Origin: Flavobacteriaceae bacterium UBA1682
GTDB taxonomy: Bacteria; Bacteroidota; Bacteroidia; Flavobacteriales; Flavobacteriaceae
Assembly (NCBI GenBank): GCA_002320285.1
Contig: DCKE01000001.1
Span: 1-64,000 of the forward strand
DNA length: 64,000 bases
Direction: 5' to 3'
This document shows positions 1 through 9,400 of the stretch, one piece after another. Position 1 is the stretch's first letter. Each line of letters begins with the position of its first letter. The position numbers and the translations under genes are program-made. Below the pieces are notes generated by a model. The model worked only from the letters and a program-made list of their open reading frames with translations. It had not been told where the DNA came from and ran no database searches.

Positions 1-42
1 CTCGCCGCCCTGATAAGAAATTCCTTGAGCACGAGATTGGCT
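1..42 (-). pseudogene. In-frame continuation of the giant adhesin beyond its stop codon
   Basis: Read on the minus strand in the same frame as the gene at 43-6081, these 14 codons are open. They match the paralogue at 6496-12351 in spacing: Ala, Gly, Tyr, Gly and an acidic residue fall at the same places (paralogue GATGENYSAGD). No frameshift is needed, only one sense-to-TAG change. The rest lies outside the window. Confidence 0.6.
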
Positions 43-3000
43 CTAATAGTCTTGATCCTGTTCAAGTGTCGGCAACGTATAACTACCACATACGTTTTCA
101 TCCGTTCTCGTCTGCGGTCTTTCTCCAACAACGGCTTTTAAAGTCCAAATAAAAATCTCTGTACAACCGGTACGTAGATCTTCTATATGAATAAAGACCG
201 GAATATCCACACCTTGAAGATGTATCTCATAAGCCTGCGGGTTGTCAATTGGATTTTCACCATCCTCTGCATTTTTCTGAGAATTAAAATAACTAAAGGC
301 ATAATGACTGGCATCTCCTTGAGCCAACATTTCTTGTTCAACACTAGTCAGATCCAGAGTTAGCGGTGCTAAGAATTGTCGGCAGATATCTCGGGTCTCA
401 GGCGCTTTTAATACAGCCGATATCGCAGGGAATATCTCTACCCGAATACTTCCCTCCACTTCGCAATCGATACTGTCAAACTTACCCACAACCTTATAGA
501 CGCCTGTTTCGACAACTTCATAATTTGGAGTTGTTGCTCCAGCAATCGCCACATCGTCTTTATACCATTGAATATCAAATTCAACAGGACTTAAGCCCGA
601 TTCAATCCATCGGGATTCATCGTGACACAGCGCATTATTCGTTTCTACCAATAAGTCGACACCCAAATCCAATTGACCCAAGTTAAAACTACCCGAATTG
701 AAAAATACAGCGGAAGAGTGTTGAATCGTCGGACAGAAGTCGATCACCGCTAGTTTAATATGATACTTACGCCCGATAACCACCGGTACAGTTTCGGATT
801 TCATCGGTTTGGTAAGTCCGACAAAATCTACCGGGGCCTCAATCGGTGCATCATTAGCATTCGCATAATGCTTCCAATACCATTCTGGATTCACACTATT
901 ACAATGCGCTTCGGATTTGCTAACATCGCGGATGGTATTGATTGATATCGGCATGTCTACATCAGGGACTTTGGCCAAATTTTGACCTTCGCCCGTTGTT
1001 AGATCCACCAGCCAAGCCGCAAACAAAGCCCCGACATTACAGACATCGCCACAGTCGCGATGATAACTGTTTGAGGCAAACAGATATTCAAAATGTATCG
1101 AATCTTTGATCGATATAAAATCAAATTCTAATTGTGTAACCCTTTTAATCGGTTTAGGTCCACCACCCGCATTGTTGATGGCATCATTGATATCAGCATC
1201 TCCGATCCAACGTTCATTATTGTGTCCTCGGAATTCCTCATATCCCAAATACGGTCTAGCGACATATTCAATTTCATTGGTCGATAATACAATGCCTTCC
1301 TCAAAAGGAAAAATAGACTGCTGCTTGTTGAAATATCCTATGGTATTATACTGTTGGGTACGCGTACTACCATCGCCATTTTGATAATTGACATTGGATA
1401 CCAGATCACAATCTGCCTGTACCAATACTTGTTTTACCAATTCTTCCACGGTGTATTGCGTTCCACTAGGGATCACCTCTAAAGGAAAACTCTGTGGTGT
1501 AGTGATACAAAGGTTGAACAAAAAGTCGGGCACAGCTGCTTCAGAACCAAATCTGAGGTAATATTTTTTACCCGGTGTCAGCCCTTCTAAGATCAGTTCA
1601 CTTTCATCCCGGGCAAATGAAAAACAGTTTAAGGATTCGTTGGTTATTTGATGGCAATCTTCATCATAAAGCAGCCCGAAAATTTCGGGGATCGTATGAC
1701 CCGACACACTTAACACATCCTTAATAGTCAACAAATGCAATATCGATGTTGCGGTAAATTCAAACCAAACATCATTTTCAAATGGCGGTATTACACTACA
1801 ACTCGGCAGCACTGAAGCAGATAAGGTTGCACCGATCATCGATGCAGAAACACTTTGGTCACACGCTAGGGTGGCGTTAACCGGTATAGTAAACGCTCCT
1901 GTACAATCATTATTTGCACCGATTTGTGTTCCACTGTGATGTGGAGTTCCCCAATCACTATTGGTTTGTCCATCGGCACAACGCGCTCGAACATAAACGG
2001 TGTAAGAACTGCCCGGATTCAGCCCCGTCAAGGTTATTTCAGGATTTCCCGTTACGGTATGCGTCTGCACCGCTGTAGCGTTGACATCATCTCCATAATT
2101 GACCACGATAAGCTCCCAATGGGTAACAGCGCCATCTTGTTCCCAACTGACATCCATACTGCTGTTAGTATGATTGCTTGTAGTGACATAGTAGGGTTCC
2201 CTACAGTTTTCCACTTTTTTAATCTGAACATTATCCAAATATACTATAGATGAAAAAGAAGGATTAACATTGATATGCCAAGCTATATTAGCCGGAGCCT
2301 GCATACTGTCGATAAACACTACCTGTTCGCGATAATTATCTAGATTATACGTTTTAGAAGGCACCAGTACCGTCGTAAAATCGGATATTTGATCACCAGT
2401 AGTCGACAAAAGCACTTCAAAGCCATCAACGGCATCTCCGCCTCTCGTACTGGTTTTATAATGATATTTCAACATATAGTTACCAGCGGTCATGTCTAAA
2501 GTAGGTGAAATCAACCATTCATCGCAAAGGCGATCACTACCACACAACGAATGAATATAAACCGCGCGATCCCCTTCAAAGATGTCTAAATCAATATTGA
2601 TATTATCCGCGACTTTAATTAACTTATTTTCGACGGCGATATTTGATCGGCGTTTATCCGTAAAGGCCCAGCATCTCACTGTCTTAGAATCGGAATTGAA
2701 TCCTTCGTAAAACGGAATCGGTAAAACGTCACAAGGTGTCCAAAACTTAAACGGTCCCGACCAAATACTGAATTCACCAGTACCACAATCGGTACGTACA
2801 TAAAATTCATAATGGGTATTTGATTTTATAGGTGCGCCGGATTGATCTTGAGTCAGTGCAATCTCTTTGTCAGTTATGGCTGTACCGTTGCCCACAGGTA
2901 TACCTTGCCCTTCCTCTTGCAAATAATACTCCCAACTAGTAGCTCCCATAGCATCTTGCCATTTCAGAGTCGCTTTATCTATCGCTACCTCTTCTACTTT

Positions 3001-6000
3001 AAGCGACAACGGTTCGGGGCATCCGATCACTTCCTCGACAAATACATTATCAACGTACATTGCTTTGATACCGCGTCCAGTGACACGCCAGCCAAAGTTT
3101 ACATCACCAAAGAAGTCCTGTATAAAGACCACTCGCTCTCGATAATTACCGCCGCTGATTTGTCCGGTAACGAGTTGCTTTGTAAAATTGTCCGGTTCAA
3201 TTCCTTGATTGGAAGCCAAAACCGTCATTCTAACGTTTCCGCCGTAGTTCGCCATACTCTGATGGTATTTCAATCGGTAAATCTTATTCTGCTCCAATTC
3301 AAATACCGGCGAGATTAACCAATCATTACTATTGACATCCTCTTCATATTTAAAAAAGTGCATCGCATGACTGCCTTCATAAGCATCACCATTATAAGGA
3401 TGCCACATATTGTATTCCTGAATGGCATTGTTTCGTGCTGGCAAGCTTAAATTGCCATGACGATCTCGGATTGTCCAACATTCTAAATGGGCAGAGTTCG
3501 CATTAAATCCTTCCCGAAATGGCACGTTAAAAATGCTACAGGCCGTTCTAAAAGCAAAAGGACCGGACCAAACACTAAAATCACTAGAGGCGCAGACTGT
3601 TCGAACGTAATATTCATAGGACGTGTTAGGTTGTAAATTGTTACCAGCATGGTCTGTAAGAACAGTCGTTGTTTTAGTTGCTGTAGGTGTTCCGTTAGTC
3701 GTCGGAACACCAGCAGCAGGGGCTTGTATAAAGTACTCCCAATTACTGCCAAAATCATCGTCCCAGACCAGATCCACTCGGTCATCTTTAATTGCATCTA
3801 TTTTGCTATTAAGGGGCTCAGGACAGCCGATGACCTCTTCAAAATAGACGTTATCGATATGTAAAAAACTGATGTTTAATGGCGTGTTAACATGCCATGC
3901 TATAGTAACATCACCGTGTATACCTGTTACAAACACGAGTTCCTGTACCCAGTCGTCGTTGCTGTATTTCTTTTTGCTGACTACTGGAATGGTGAAATCC
4001 GCTGGAAGCCTCCCGCTTTTTGACAGCAACACATCAAAATTCGTTTGATACGGTTTGTAACTTCTATAGTGGTATTTCAATCGATAAAATTTGGTTGAAT
4101 CAACGGAAAAAGTCGGTGAAATCAACCAGTCATCATGTTTTACAGCGACCTCCATTCCTTCAAAAGCCATGTATTGATCTCCTTCGAACGGTTGGGAATC
4201 AGAGGTTTTCCAAATATTATAACCCTGAGCATCGCGATCATTATTTTGATCGATGATATTCCAGCAACTCAGGGAGTTCGAATCGGAATTGAAACCTTCC
4301 CAGAATGGTAGTGCCACCAGTTCACAAGCGGTTTTAAAGGCTATAGGCCCCACCCAAACACTAGCTTTACCAGGGCCACAGCTGGATCGTACAAAAAATT
4401 CATACCAAGTATTGGGTTGCAACAATAACGAACCCGCCCCATTGGTGCGGTCTACAGTGACCGATTTTGAACTTGCAACAACACCACTACCAACAGGTGT
4501 ACCGCTACCACCGTGTTGTCTAACGAAAAATTCCCAATTTTGATTATGGGCATCCGTCCATGTTAACGTGGCTTTATTCTTTTCAACATTACTGACGATC
4601 ACTTCGTTCTCGGGCGCAATACAGTCAATTTCCTCAATGGTAACCAGATCTATAAACACACGAGCAGTACCACTAGCAATCATGTGCCATGCAATATTGA
4701 CATCCGCTGTAACATTTTGAACATACAATACCTTTTTTATATAGCTGTTGTTATTTCTCGGCACGGCAGCCTCTAAGACCGTCGTAAAACTCAAAGGGTC
4801 TGTACCGTTTTCAGACAGCAGCACTTCAAATTCATTAGCGTAAGCCGGGTTTGTAAGTGTCCTAAAATGATAGGTAATCGCATAAATTCCTCCTGTCATC
4901 TTTACCGTTGGCGAAATCAACCAATCATCATGTGTTCCGGCTGAGGCATCACCACGAAAATACATAGCACCATCACCTTCCATTTGTCCCACATTATGCA
5001 AGCGCCAAGCGTTATTTCCCGATGTCAACCGATCCTGATTCCGATCGATTAAGGTCCAGCAACCCGAAAACGTGGAACTGCTATTAAAATTCTCGGTATA
5101 AGGCAAACTTACGGGCGTACAAACGGTATAAAAAACATAGGGACCTACCCATTCACCAAGATCACCATTAGCACATTTCGAGCGTACATAATATTCATAT
5201 TGGCTGTTGCTCTGTAAATTTTGATTGTTGTTATCAACCGTAACAACCACTTCTTTGGCGCTGGTGCTCGTTCCGGCTACACTAGGCATTCCGCTATCGA
5301 CTGCTTGGACGTAATATTCCCAAGAGCTATTGCTATCATCTTCCCAAAATAGGGTTACCTCATCGACCTTTATATCTTTTACCATCAGATCTTGAGGCTC
5401 CATACAAACTAACTCCTCTAGATAAAGATGATCGATAAACAGATAGGTATAGTCGGTCGAAGTCACCCGCCAAGCCAAATTAACATCTCCAGAAAAGTTA
5501 GCGATATAGGCCGTTTGTTTAAGCCAGCTGTTATTGCTATAAGGGCTAGCCGGAACCACGCCTTTTACAAAATCAGTTAAAGCCGTACCCGAATTGGACG
5601 CCAGTACCTCGAGGATTCCGTTTTGAGAAGTCACGGATAAATAATAATAACTCAATTTATATACCTTGTTCGCGTCAAACTTAAAGGTCGGAGAAATCAG
5701 CCAATTATCACTAATGGGTCCACCGGCATATCCCATGGTCTGATCGCCTTCATACGGTGTATAATCGTAGGGCTCCCATAAATATTGCGGATTGTTTATA
5801 TCAGTTGCATCTATACTGCTCCAACATTGTATCGTCGGCGAATCCGTATTAAAACCCTCCCAAAAAGGAAAGGTCTGAAAGATGCAATTGCTATTATTTA
5901 AAACAGTTTTATACTGAAAATTAAAATAGGGCTGTAAATACAGATCGGGGGCATAAGTGAACAACTCCCAATCCATATGATAGGATTCATATTTATTTCT

Positions 6001-6081
6001 TAAATCGGCCCCTTGCATTTTTACATTCGCAGATAAAAAAACAAGTGACAAAATAAAAAACATCAAGGTATTTTTACTCAT
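43..6081 (-). CDS. Giant secreted modular protein (5x choice-of-anchor J/FN3, choice-of-anchor L), cut by an in-frame TAG
   Basis: Exported, cell-surface or secreted adhesin-like protein of 2012 residues with an N-terminal signal peptide. It has five modules of about 260 residues starting near residues 74, 327, 593, 857 and 1127. Each is a choice-of-anchor J-type domain (EGFN, CW, DDWLISPT, IAWH motifs) followed by a fibronectin III-like domain (WEYY, YEFYVRT, WSGP). A Cys-containing domain starts near 1392, a choice-of-anchor L domain spans about 1534-1800, and Ig-like sequence follows. It is a tandem paralogue of the protein at 6496-12351. It stops at TAG 43-45 where the paralogue has Tyr, and the frame stays open and similar to the window edge. 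It therefore lacks about 200 residues, including the type IX sorting domain. A -7 motif lies at 6119-6126. Probably a nonsense-interrupted gene; binding target unknown. Confidence 0.85.
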   Translation of the reverse strand: MSKNTLMFFILSLVFLSANVKMQGADLRNKYESYHMDWELFTYAPDLYLQPYFNFQYKTVLNNSNCIFQTFPFWEGFNTDSPTIQCWSSIDATDINNPQYLWEPYDYTPYEGDQTMGYAGGPISDNWLISPTFKFDANKVYKLSYYYLSVTSQNGILEVLASNSGTALTDFVKGVVPASPYSNNSWLKQTAYIANFSGDVNLAWRVTSTDYTYLFIDHLYLEELVCMEPQDLMVKDIKVDEVTLFWEDDSNSSWEYYVQAVDSGMPSVAGTSTSAKEVVVTVDNNNQNLQSNSQYEYYVRSKCANGDLGEWVGPYVFYTVCTPVSLPYTENFNSSSTFSGCWTLIDRNQDRLTSGNNAWRLHNVGQMEGDGAMYFRGDASAGTHDDWLISPTVKMTGGIYAITYHFRTLTNPAYANEFEVLLSENGTDPLSFTTVLEAAVPRNNNSYIKKVLYVQNVTADVNIAWHMIASGTARVFIDLVTIEEIDCIAPENEVIVSNVEKNKATLTWTDAHNQNWEFFVRQHGGSGTPVGSGVVASSKSVTVDRTNGAGSLLLQPNTWYEFFVRSSCGPGKASVWVGPIAFKTACELVALPFWEGFNSDSNSLSCWNIIDQNNDRDAQGYNIWKTSDSQPFEGDQYMAFEGMEVAVKHDDWLISPTFSVDSTKFYRLKYHYRSYKPYQTNFDVLLSKSGRLPADFTIPVVSKKKYSNDDWVQELVFVTGIHGDVTIAWHVNTPLNISFLHIDNVYFEEVIGCPEPLNSKIDAIKDDRVDLVWDDDFGSNWEYFIQAPAAGVPTTNGTPTATKTTTVLTDHAGNNLQPNTSYEYYVRTVCASSDFSVWSGPFAFRTACSIFNVPFREGFNANSAHLECWTIRDRHGNLSLPARNNAIQEYNMWHPYNGDAYEGSHAMHFFKYEEDVNSNDWLISPVFELEQNKIYRLKYHQSMANYGGNVRMTVLASNQGIEPDNFTKQLVTGQISGGNYRERVVFIQDFFGDVNFGWRVTGRGIKAMYVDNVFVEEVIGCPEPLSLKVEEVAIDKATLKWQDAMGATSWEYYLQEEGQGIPVGNGTAITDKEIALTQDQSGAPIKSNTHYEFYVRTDCGTGEFSIWSGPFKFWTPCDVLPIPFYEGFNSDSKTVRCWAFTDKRRSNIAVENKLIKVADNINIDLDIFEGDRAVYIHSLCGSDRLCDEWLISPTLDMTAGNYMLKYHYKTSTRGGDAVDGFEVLLSTTGDQISDFTTVLVPSKTYNLDNYREQVVFIDSMQAPANIAWHINVNPSFSSIVYLDNVQIKKVENCREPYYVTTSNHTNSSMDVSWEQDGAVTHWELIVVNYGDDVNATAVQTHTVTGNPEITLTGLNPGSSYTVYVRARCADGQTNSDWGTPHHSGTQIGANNDCTGAFTIPVNATLACDQSVSASMIGATLSASVLPSCSVIPPFENDVWFEFTATSILHLLTIKDVLSVSGHTIPEIFGLLYDEDCHQITNESLNCFSFARDESELILEGLTPGKKYYLRFGSEAAVPDFLFNLCITTPQSFPLEVIPSGTQYTVEELVKQVLVQADCDLVSNVNYQNGDGSTRTQQYNTIGYFNKQQSIFPFEEGIVLSTNEIEYVARPYLGYEEFRGHNNERWIGDADINDAINNAGGGPKPIKRVTQLEFDFISIKDSIHFEYLFASNSYHRDCGDVCNVGALFAAWLVDLTTGEGQNLAKVPDVDMPISINTIRDVSKSEAHCNSVNPEWYWKHYANANDAPIEAPVDFVGLTKPMKSETVPVVIGRKYHIKLAVIDFCPTIQHSSAVFFNSGSFNLGQLDLGVDLLVETNNALCHDESRWIESGLSPVEFDIQWYKDDVAIAGATTPNYEVVETGVYKVVGKFDSIDCEVEGSIRVEIFPAISAVLKAPETRDICRQFLAPLTLDLTSVEQEMLAQGDASHYAFSYFNSQKNAEDGENPIDNPQAYEIHLQGVDIPVFIHIEDLRTGCTEIFIWTLKAVVGERPQTRTDENVCGSYTLPTLEQDQDY

Positions 6082-6118
6082 AACTGCATATTATTTGAAT
6101 ATTTAACTTACATATATT

Positions 6119-6126
6119 CAAATATA
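6119..6126 (-). promoter_or_regulatory. -7 promoter motif of the first giant adhesin
   Basis: TATATTTG on the minus strand, 37 nt before the ATG at 6081. It fits the Bacteroidota -7 consensus TAnnTTTG. The same octamer precedes the paralogue at 12389-12382. The rest of the 6082-6495 gap is AT-rich apart from the terminator at 6423-6454. Confidence 0.6.
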
Positions 6127-6422
6127 TATTTTAAAACCACTTTTTTAATCCCAAAAATGTTAAAAAAATATATTTAATATTTATTATAACTTATTTAAAT
6201 CGTTGTTGTTAAATAATGCAAACGCTAAGCTTTCACTCTATTAATACTACCATATAAATCATAAAAAATTATGTTAACAAAAAACCATAAAAACACCAAA
6301 CAACCTACACTTAACGCTAAAAAATCACGAAGAACCAGTATTTTAATCTATAAATACTCCCAAAAATATTTTAATTACTTATAAATTACTTAAAGCACAG
6401 ACTTGCCATAAAGAGTCAAAAA

Positions 6423-6454
6423 AAGCGGCAGTAAACCAAGGTTTACTGCCGCTT
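6423..6454 (-). terminator. Rho-independent terminator of the second giant adhesin
   Basis: A perfect stem, AAGCGGCAGTAAACC paired with GGTTTACTGCCGCTT, is followed on the minus strand by a run of U. It lies 42 nt past the stop codon at 6496 and separates the transcription of the two paralogues. Confidence 0.85.
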
Positions 6455-6495
6455 CTACAAGCTTTTAAAAAATTTTAAAAATGCTAATCCTACTG

Positions 6496-9400
6496 TTATT
6501 TATTGATTTGCACCCATCCTGTTTTGGTTTTACCATGAGCGATAATTACGTAATAATAAGTCCCATCAGGCAATAGCTTGCCTCCTTTACCTTGTCCTTC
6601 CCACTGATTGGTATAGGCCCCTTGAAAAGAATAAACTTCGGCACCATATCTATTATAGATAACCATACTCGTAACCCCATGCATCGACAAGTCAAATCGA
6701 TCATTTAAACCATCTCCATTAGGTGAAATTCCCTTTGGTATCGGACAATCGTTAAAACTAATTTTAAAACTACTTTCATCGGTACACAAACCGTCTGCTG
6801 ACGCAGCATAAACAAAAATAGTTTGCGATTGCGACAATATACTACCAACCGTCAACTCAACCCCTTTACCGCCCGTTTCGGTAAAATACTTATTGTGAGC
6901 CGGTAATTCTTTTAGTTCATACAATTCACACTCTAAGACCTCATCATCAAAAATGGCAGCGCTAACCGATTCCGTTATATTAACCTGGTAGGAAATTTCT
7001 TCGAAACAGCCTTTTCCATTGTCTTGGAATACGAAAATTTCGTTTTTACCGACATGAGTCAATACATCTCCTGCACTATAATTTTCACCAGTTGCTCCAG
7101 CTTTGGTATAATAGTACTGATTGGCCTCTAAAGTAGGGAATACATAACTGGCGCAGACAAACACATTTTCTCTGGCCTCCGGAATTAGACCTTTAGACAA
7201 TTTTATAGGCAGTACAAATACTTCGTGACATCCGGTTTTTTCAAATTCTACTCGAATATAGATATTCATTTGTGCCAGCGGTAATTCCATGGCGAATTTT
7301 TCGGGATCTGCAATCGGATCTTCTGCGGCCTCAGCAGATTCCAGCGATTTGTGATAGGCTACCTGATAACCGGGTCTACCGGCCTTTTTAAACATCGCCT
7401 CTTCTACTGCAGTTAAATCTATTATTTGTGTATCGAGCGAGTATCTACATACATCCAATGCATCGGGTTTAGCTACTACAGCTGAAATAGCAGGATACAT
7501 TTCAACCTTAATCGAGCCGGTCGCCTCACAATTCACATCGGTATATTTGGCTGAAATTTTATAGGTTCCACTCTCCTTGACTTCCAAATCAGGCGTGTTT
7601 TCACCGGGAATTACTACGCCGTCTTTTGTCCATTCAATAACTTGATTATCAGCTATGCTTATCCCTGATTTAATCCATTGACTTGTTCCATCGCAAAGCG
7701 CGTTATTGGTTTCCACCAATAAATCAGCACCGAGATCTAGGGTACCCAAATCAAAACTTCCCGCATTAAAGAACACCGCCGAAGTATGACTAGGAGTATC
7801 GCAAAAATCAGCTATCGCCAACTTAATTCGGTACTTTTTTCCCGCTTTTACAGCCACCATTTCAGAACTCATCGGAACCGTCATTCCAATATAACTGGTA
7901 GCCGCACCCAGAGGTGCATCGTTGTTTTCAGCAAAATGCTTTCCATAATATTCGGGATTCTCACTTTTACAAGCCGCTCCTGATTTATCGGAATCGCGAA
8001 TCGTCGATAAAGCTATAGGTTCATTAGTTCCTGGAATCAACGCCAAGTTTTTTCCATCACCAGTGGCAACTTCGGTTAACCATGCCGCAAATAAGGCTCC
8101 ACCAGCAGTACATACGAATTTACAATTTTTCGCATAACTCTCTGAGGCAAATAGGTACTCAAACTTTATAGAATCTTTAATCGGTATAAAATCAAACTCC
8201 AGTACAGAAACGAATTTTTTATCTCCGAAACCGGCACCACCTACTTGTTTGATTACTTCATTCAAATCCGCGTCTCCAGTCCATACCGGCACTTTCTCTC
8301 TATTGGCAGTCGGTGTGGCATACGGACCCGGAACGTATTTGACGTTATGAGTCGTCAACACAATTCCCTCCTCAAATGGAAAATCTGATTTTCCCTTATT
8401 AAAGTATCCTAAGGTATTAATCGCACTGTTTTCACCTGCTCTGTATTTGATGTTAGACACCAAATCGCAGTTCGAACTAATCAGTACCTCTTTAACCAAT
8501 TCTTCGACGGTATATTTATCACCGCTTGGACTGACCTCTATCGGATTACCACTTGTTATACAAGCATTAAAAAGATAATCCGGATTTTTTGTCGTCGTCG
8601 CTAAGCGAATCAGGTATTTGTTACCCGGAACCAAATTGCTCATAATTCTTGAATACGACGGACTACCCAAAGTAAAGCACTCTTTAACCACCTGAGCAGC
8701 AGCACCTCCAAGCGGAACCATTGCCGTACAATCCACCTCAAAAATCGAACCGTATAGATAGGGTAAATCCACCTGACTCAAGACGTTTTTCAAGCTTAAC
8801 ATATGTATGGTTGATGTGGCTGTAAACTCAAACCACACATCGGTACGCGCTGTAGTACTAGCCTGGCAACTCGGTTCTTTAATCACTGAAGTACTTGCTC
8901 CTAAAAACGATCCTGAAACCACCTTATCGCACTCCAAACCGCTATTGACTGGAATAGTAATAGCTCCGCCACAACGATCATTACTGCCAATCTGAGTAGC
9001 TGTGTCCGCACCCGTTGACCATTCGCTCTTTGAATTTCCATCCGAACAAATTGCGCGCACATACACCGTATATACCTTGCCAGCTGTTAACCCGGTTAAC
9101 TGCGTCTTCGGTGTACCACTAACCTTAAGGATGTTAGCCGTATTTCCCGTTGATGCTTCGGCTTTATAGTCGACAACGATAAGCTCCCAATTGGTTATGC
9201 CACCATCTTGTTTCCATTCGATGTCCACGGTATTGGTTCCTTGTCCAGTAACCTTTACATAATACGGTTCCGGACAACCTATTTCTTTTCTGATCAAGAC
9301 ATCATCTATATTGACAATCGTTGTTCCTTTAGACAGAGCATGCCAAGCGATATTGACATTTCCAGTCACCCCACTAATAACAACTACCTCTTCTAAATAG

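Noticed and set aside
2842..3318. A 158-codon open frame on the plus strand inside the first giant adhesin gene
   Set aside because: It lies wholly antisense to a repeat-containing coding region with clear domain homology. Its translation has no recognisable features, so it is a shadow of the real gene.
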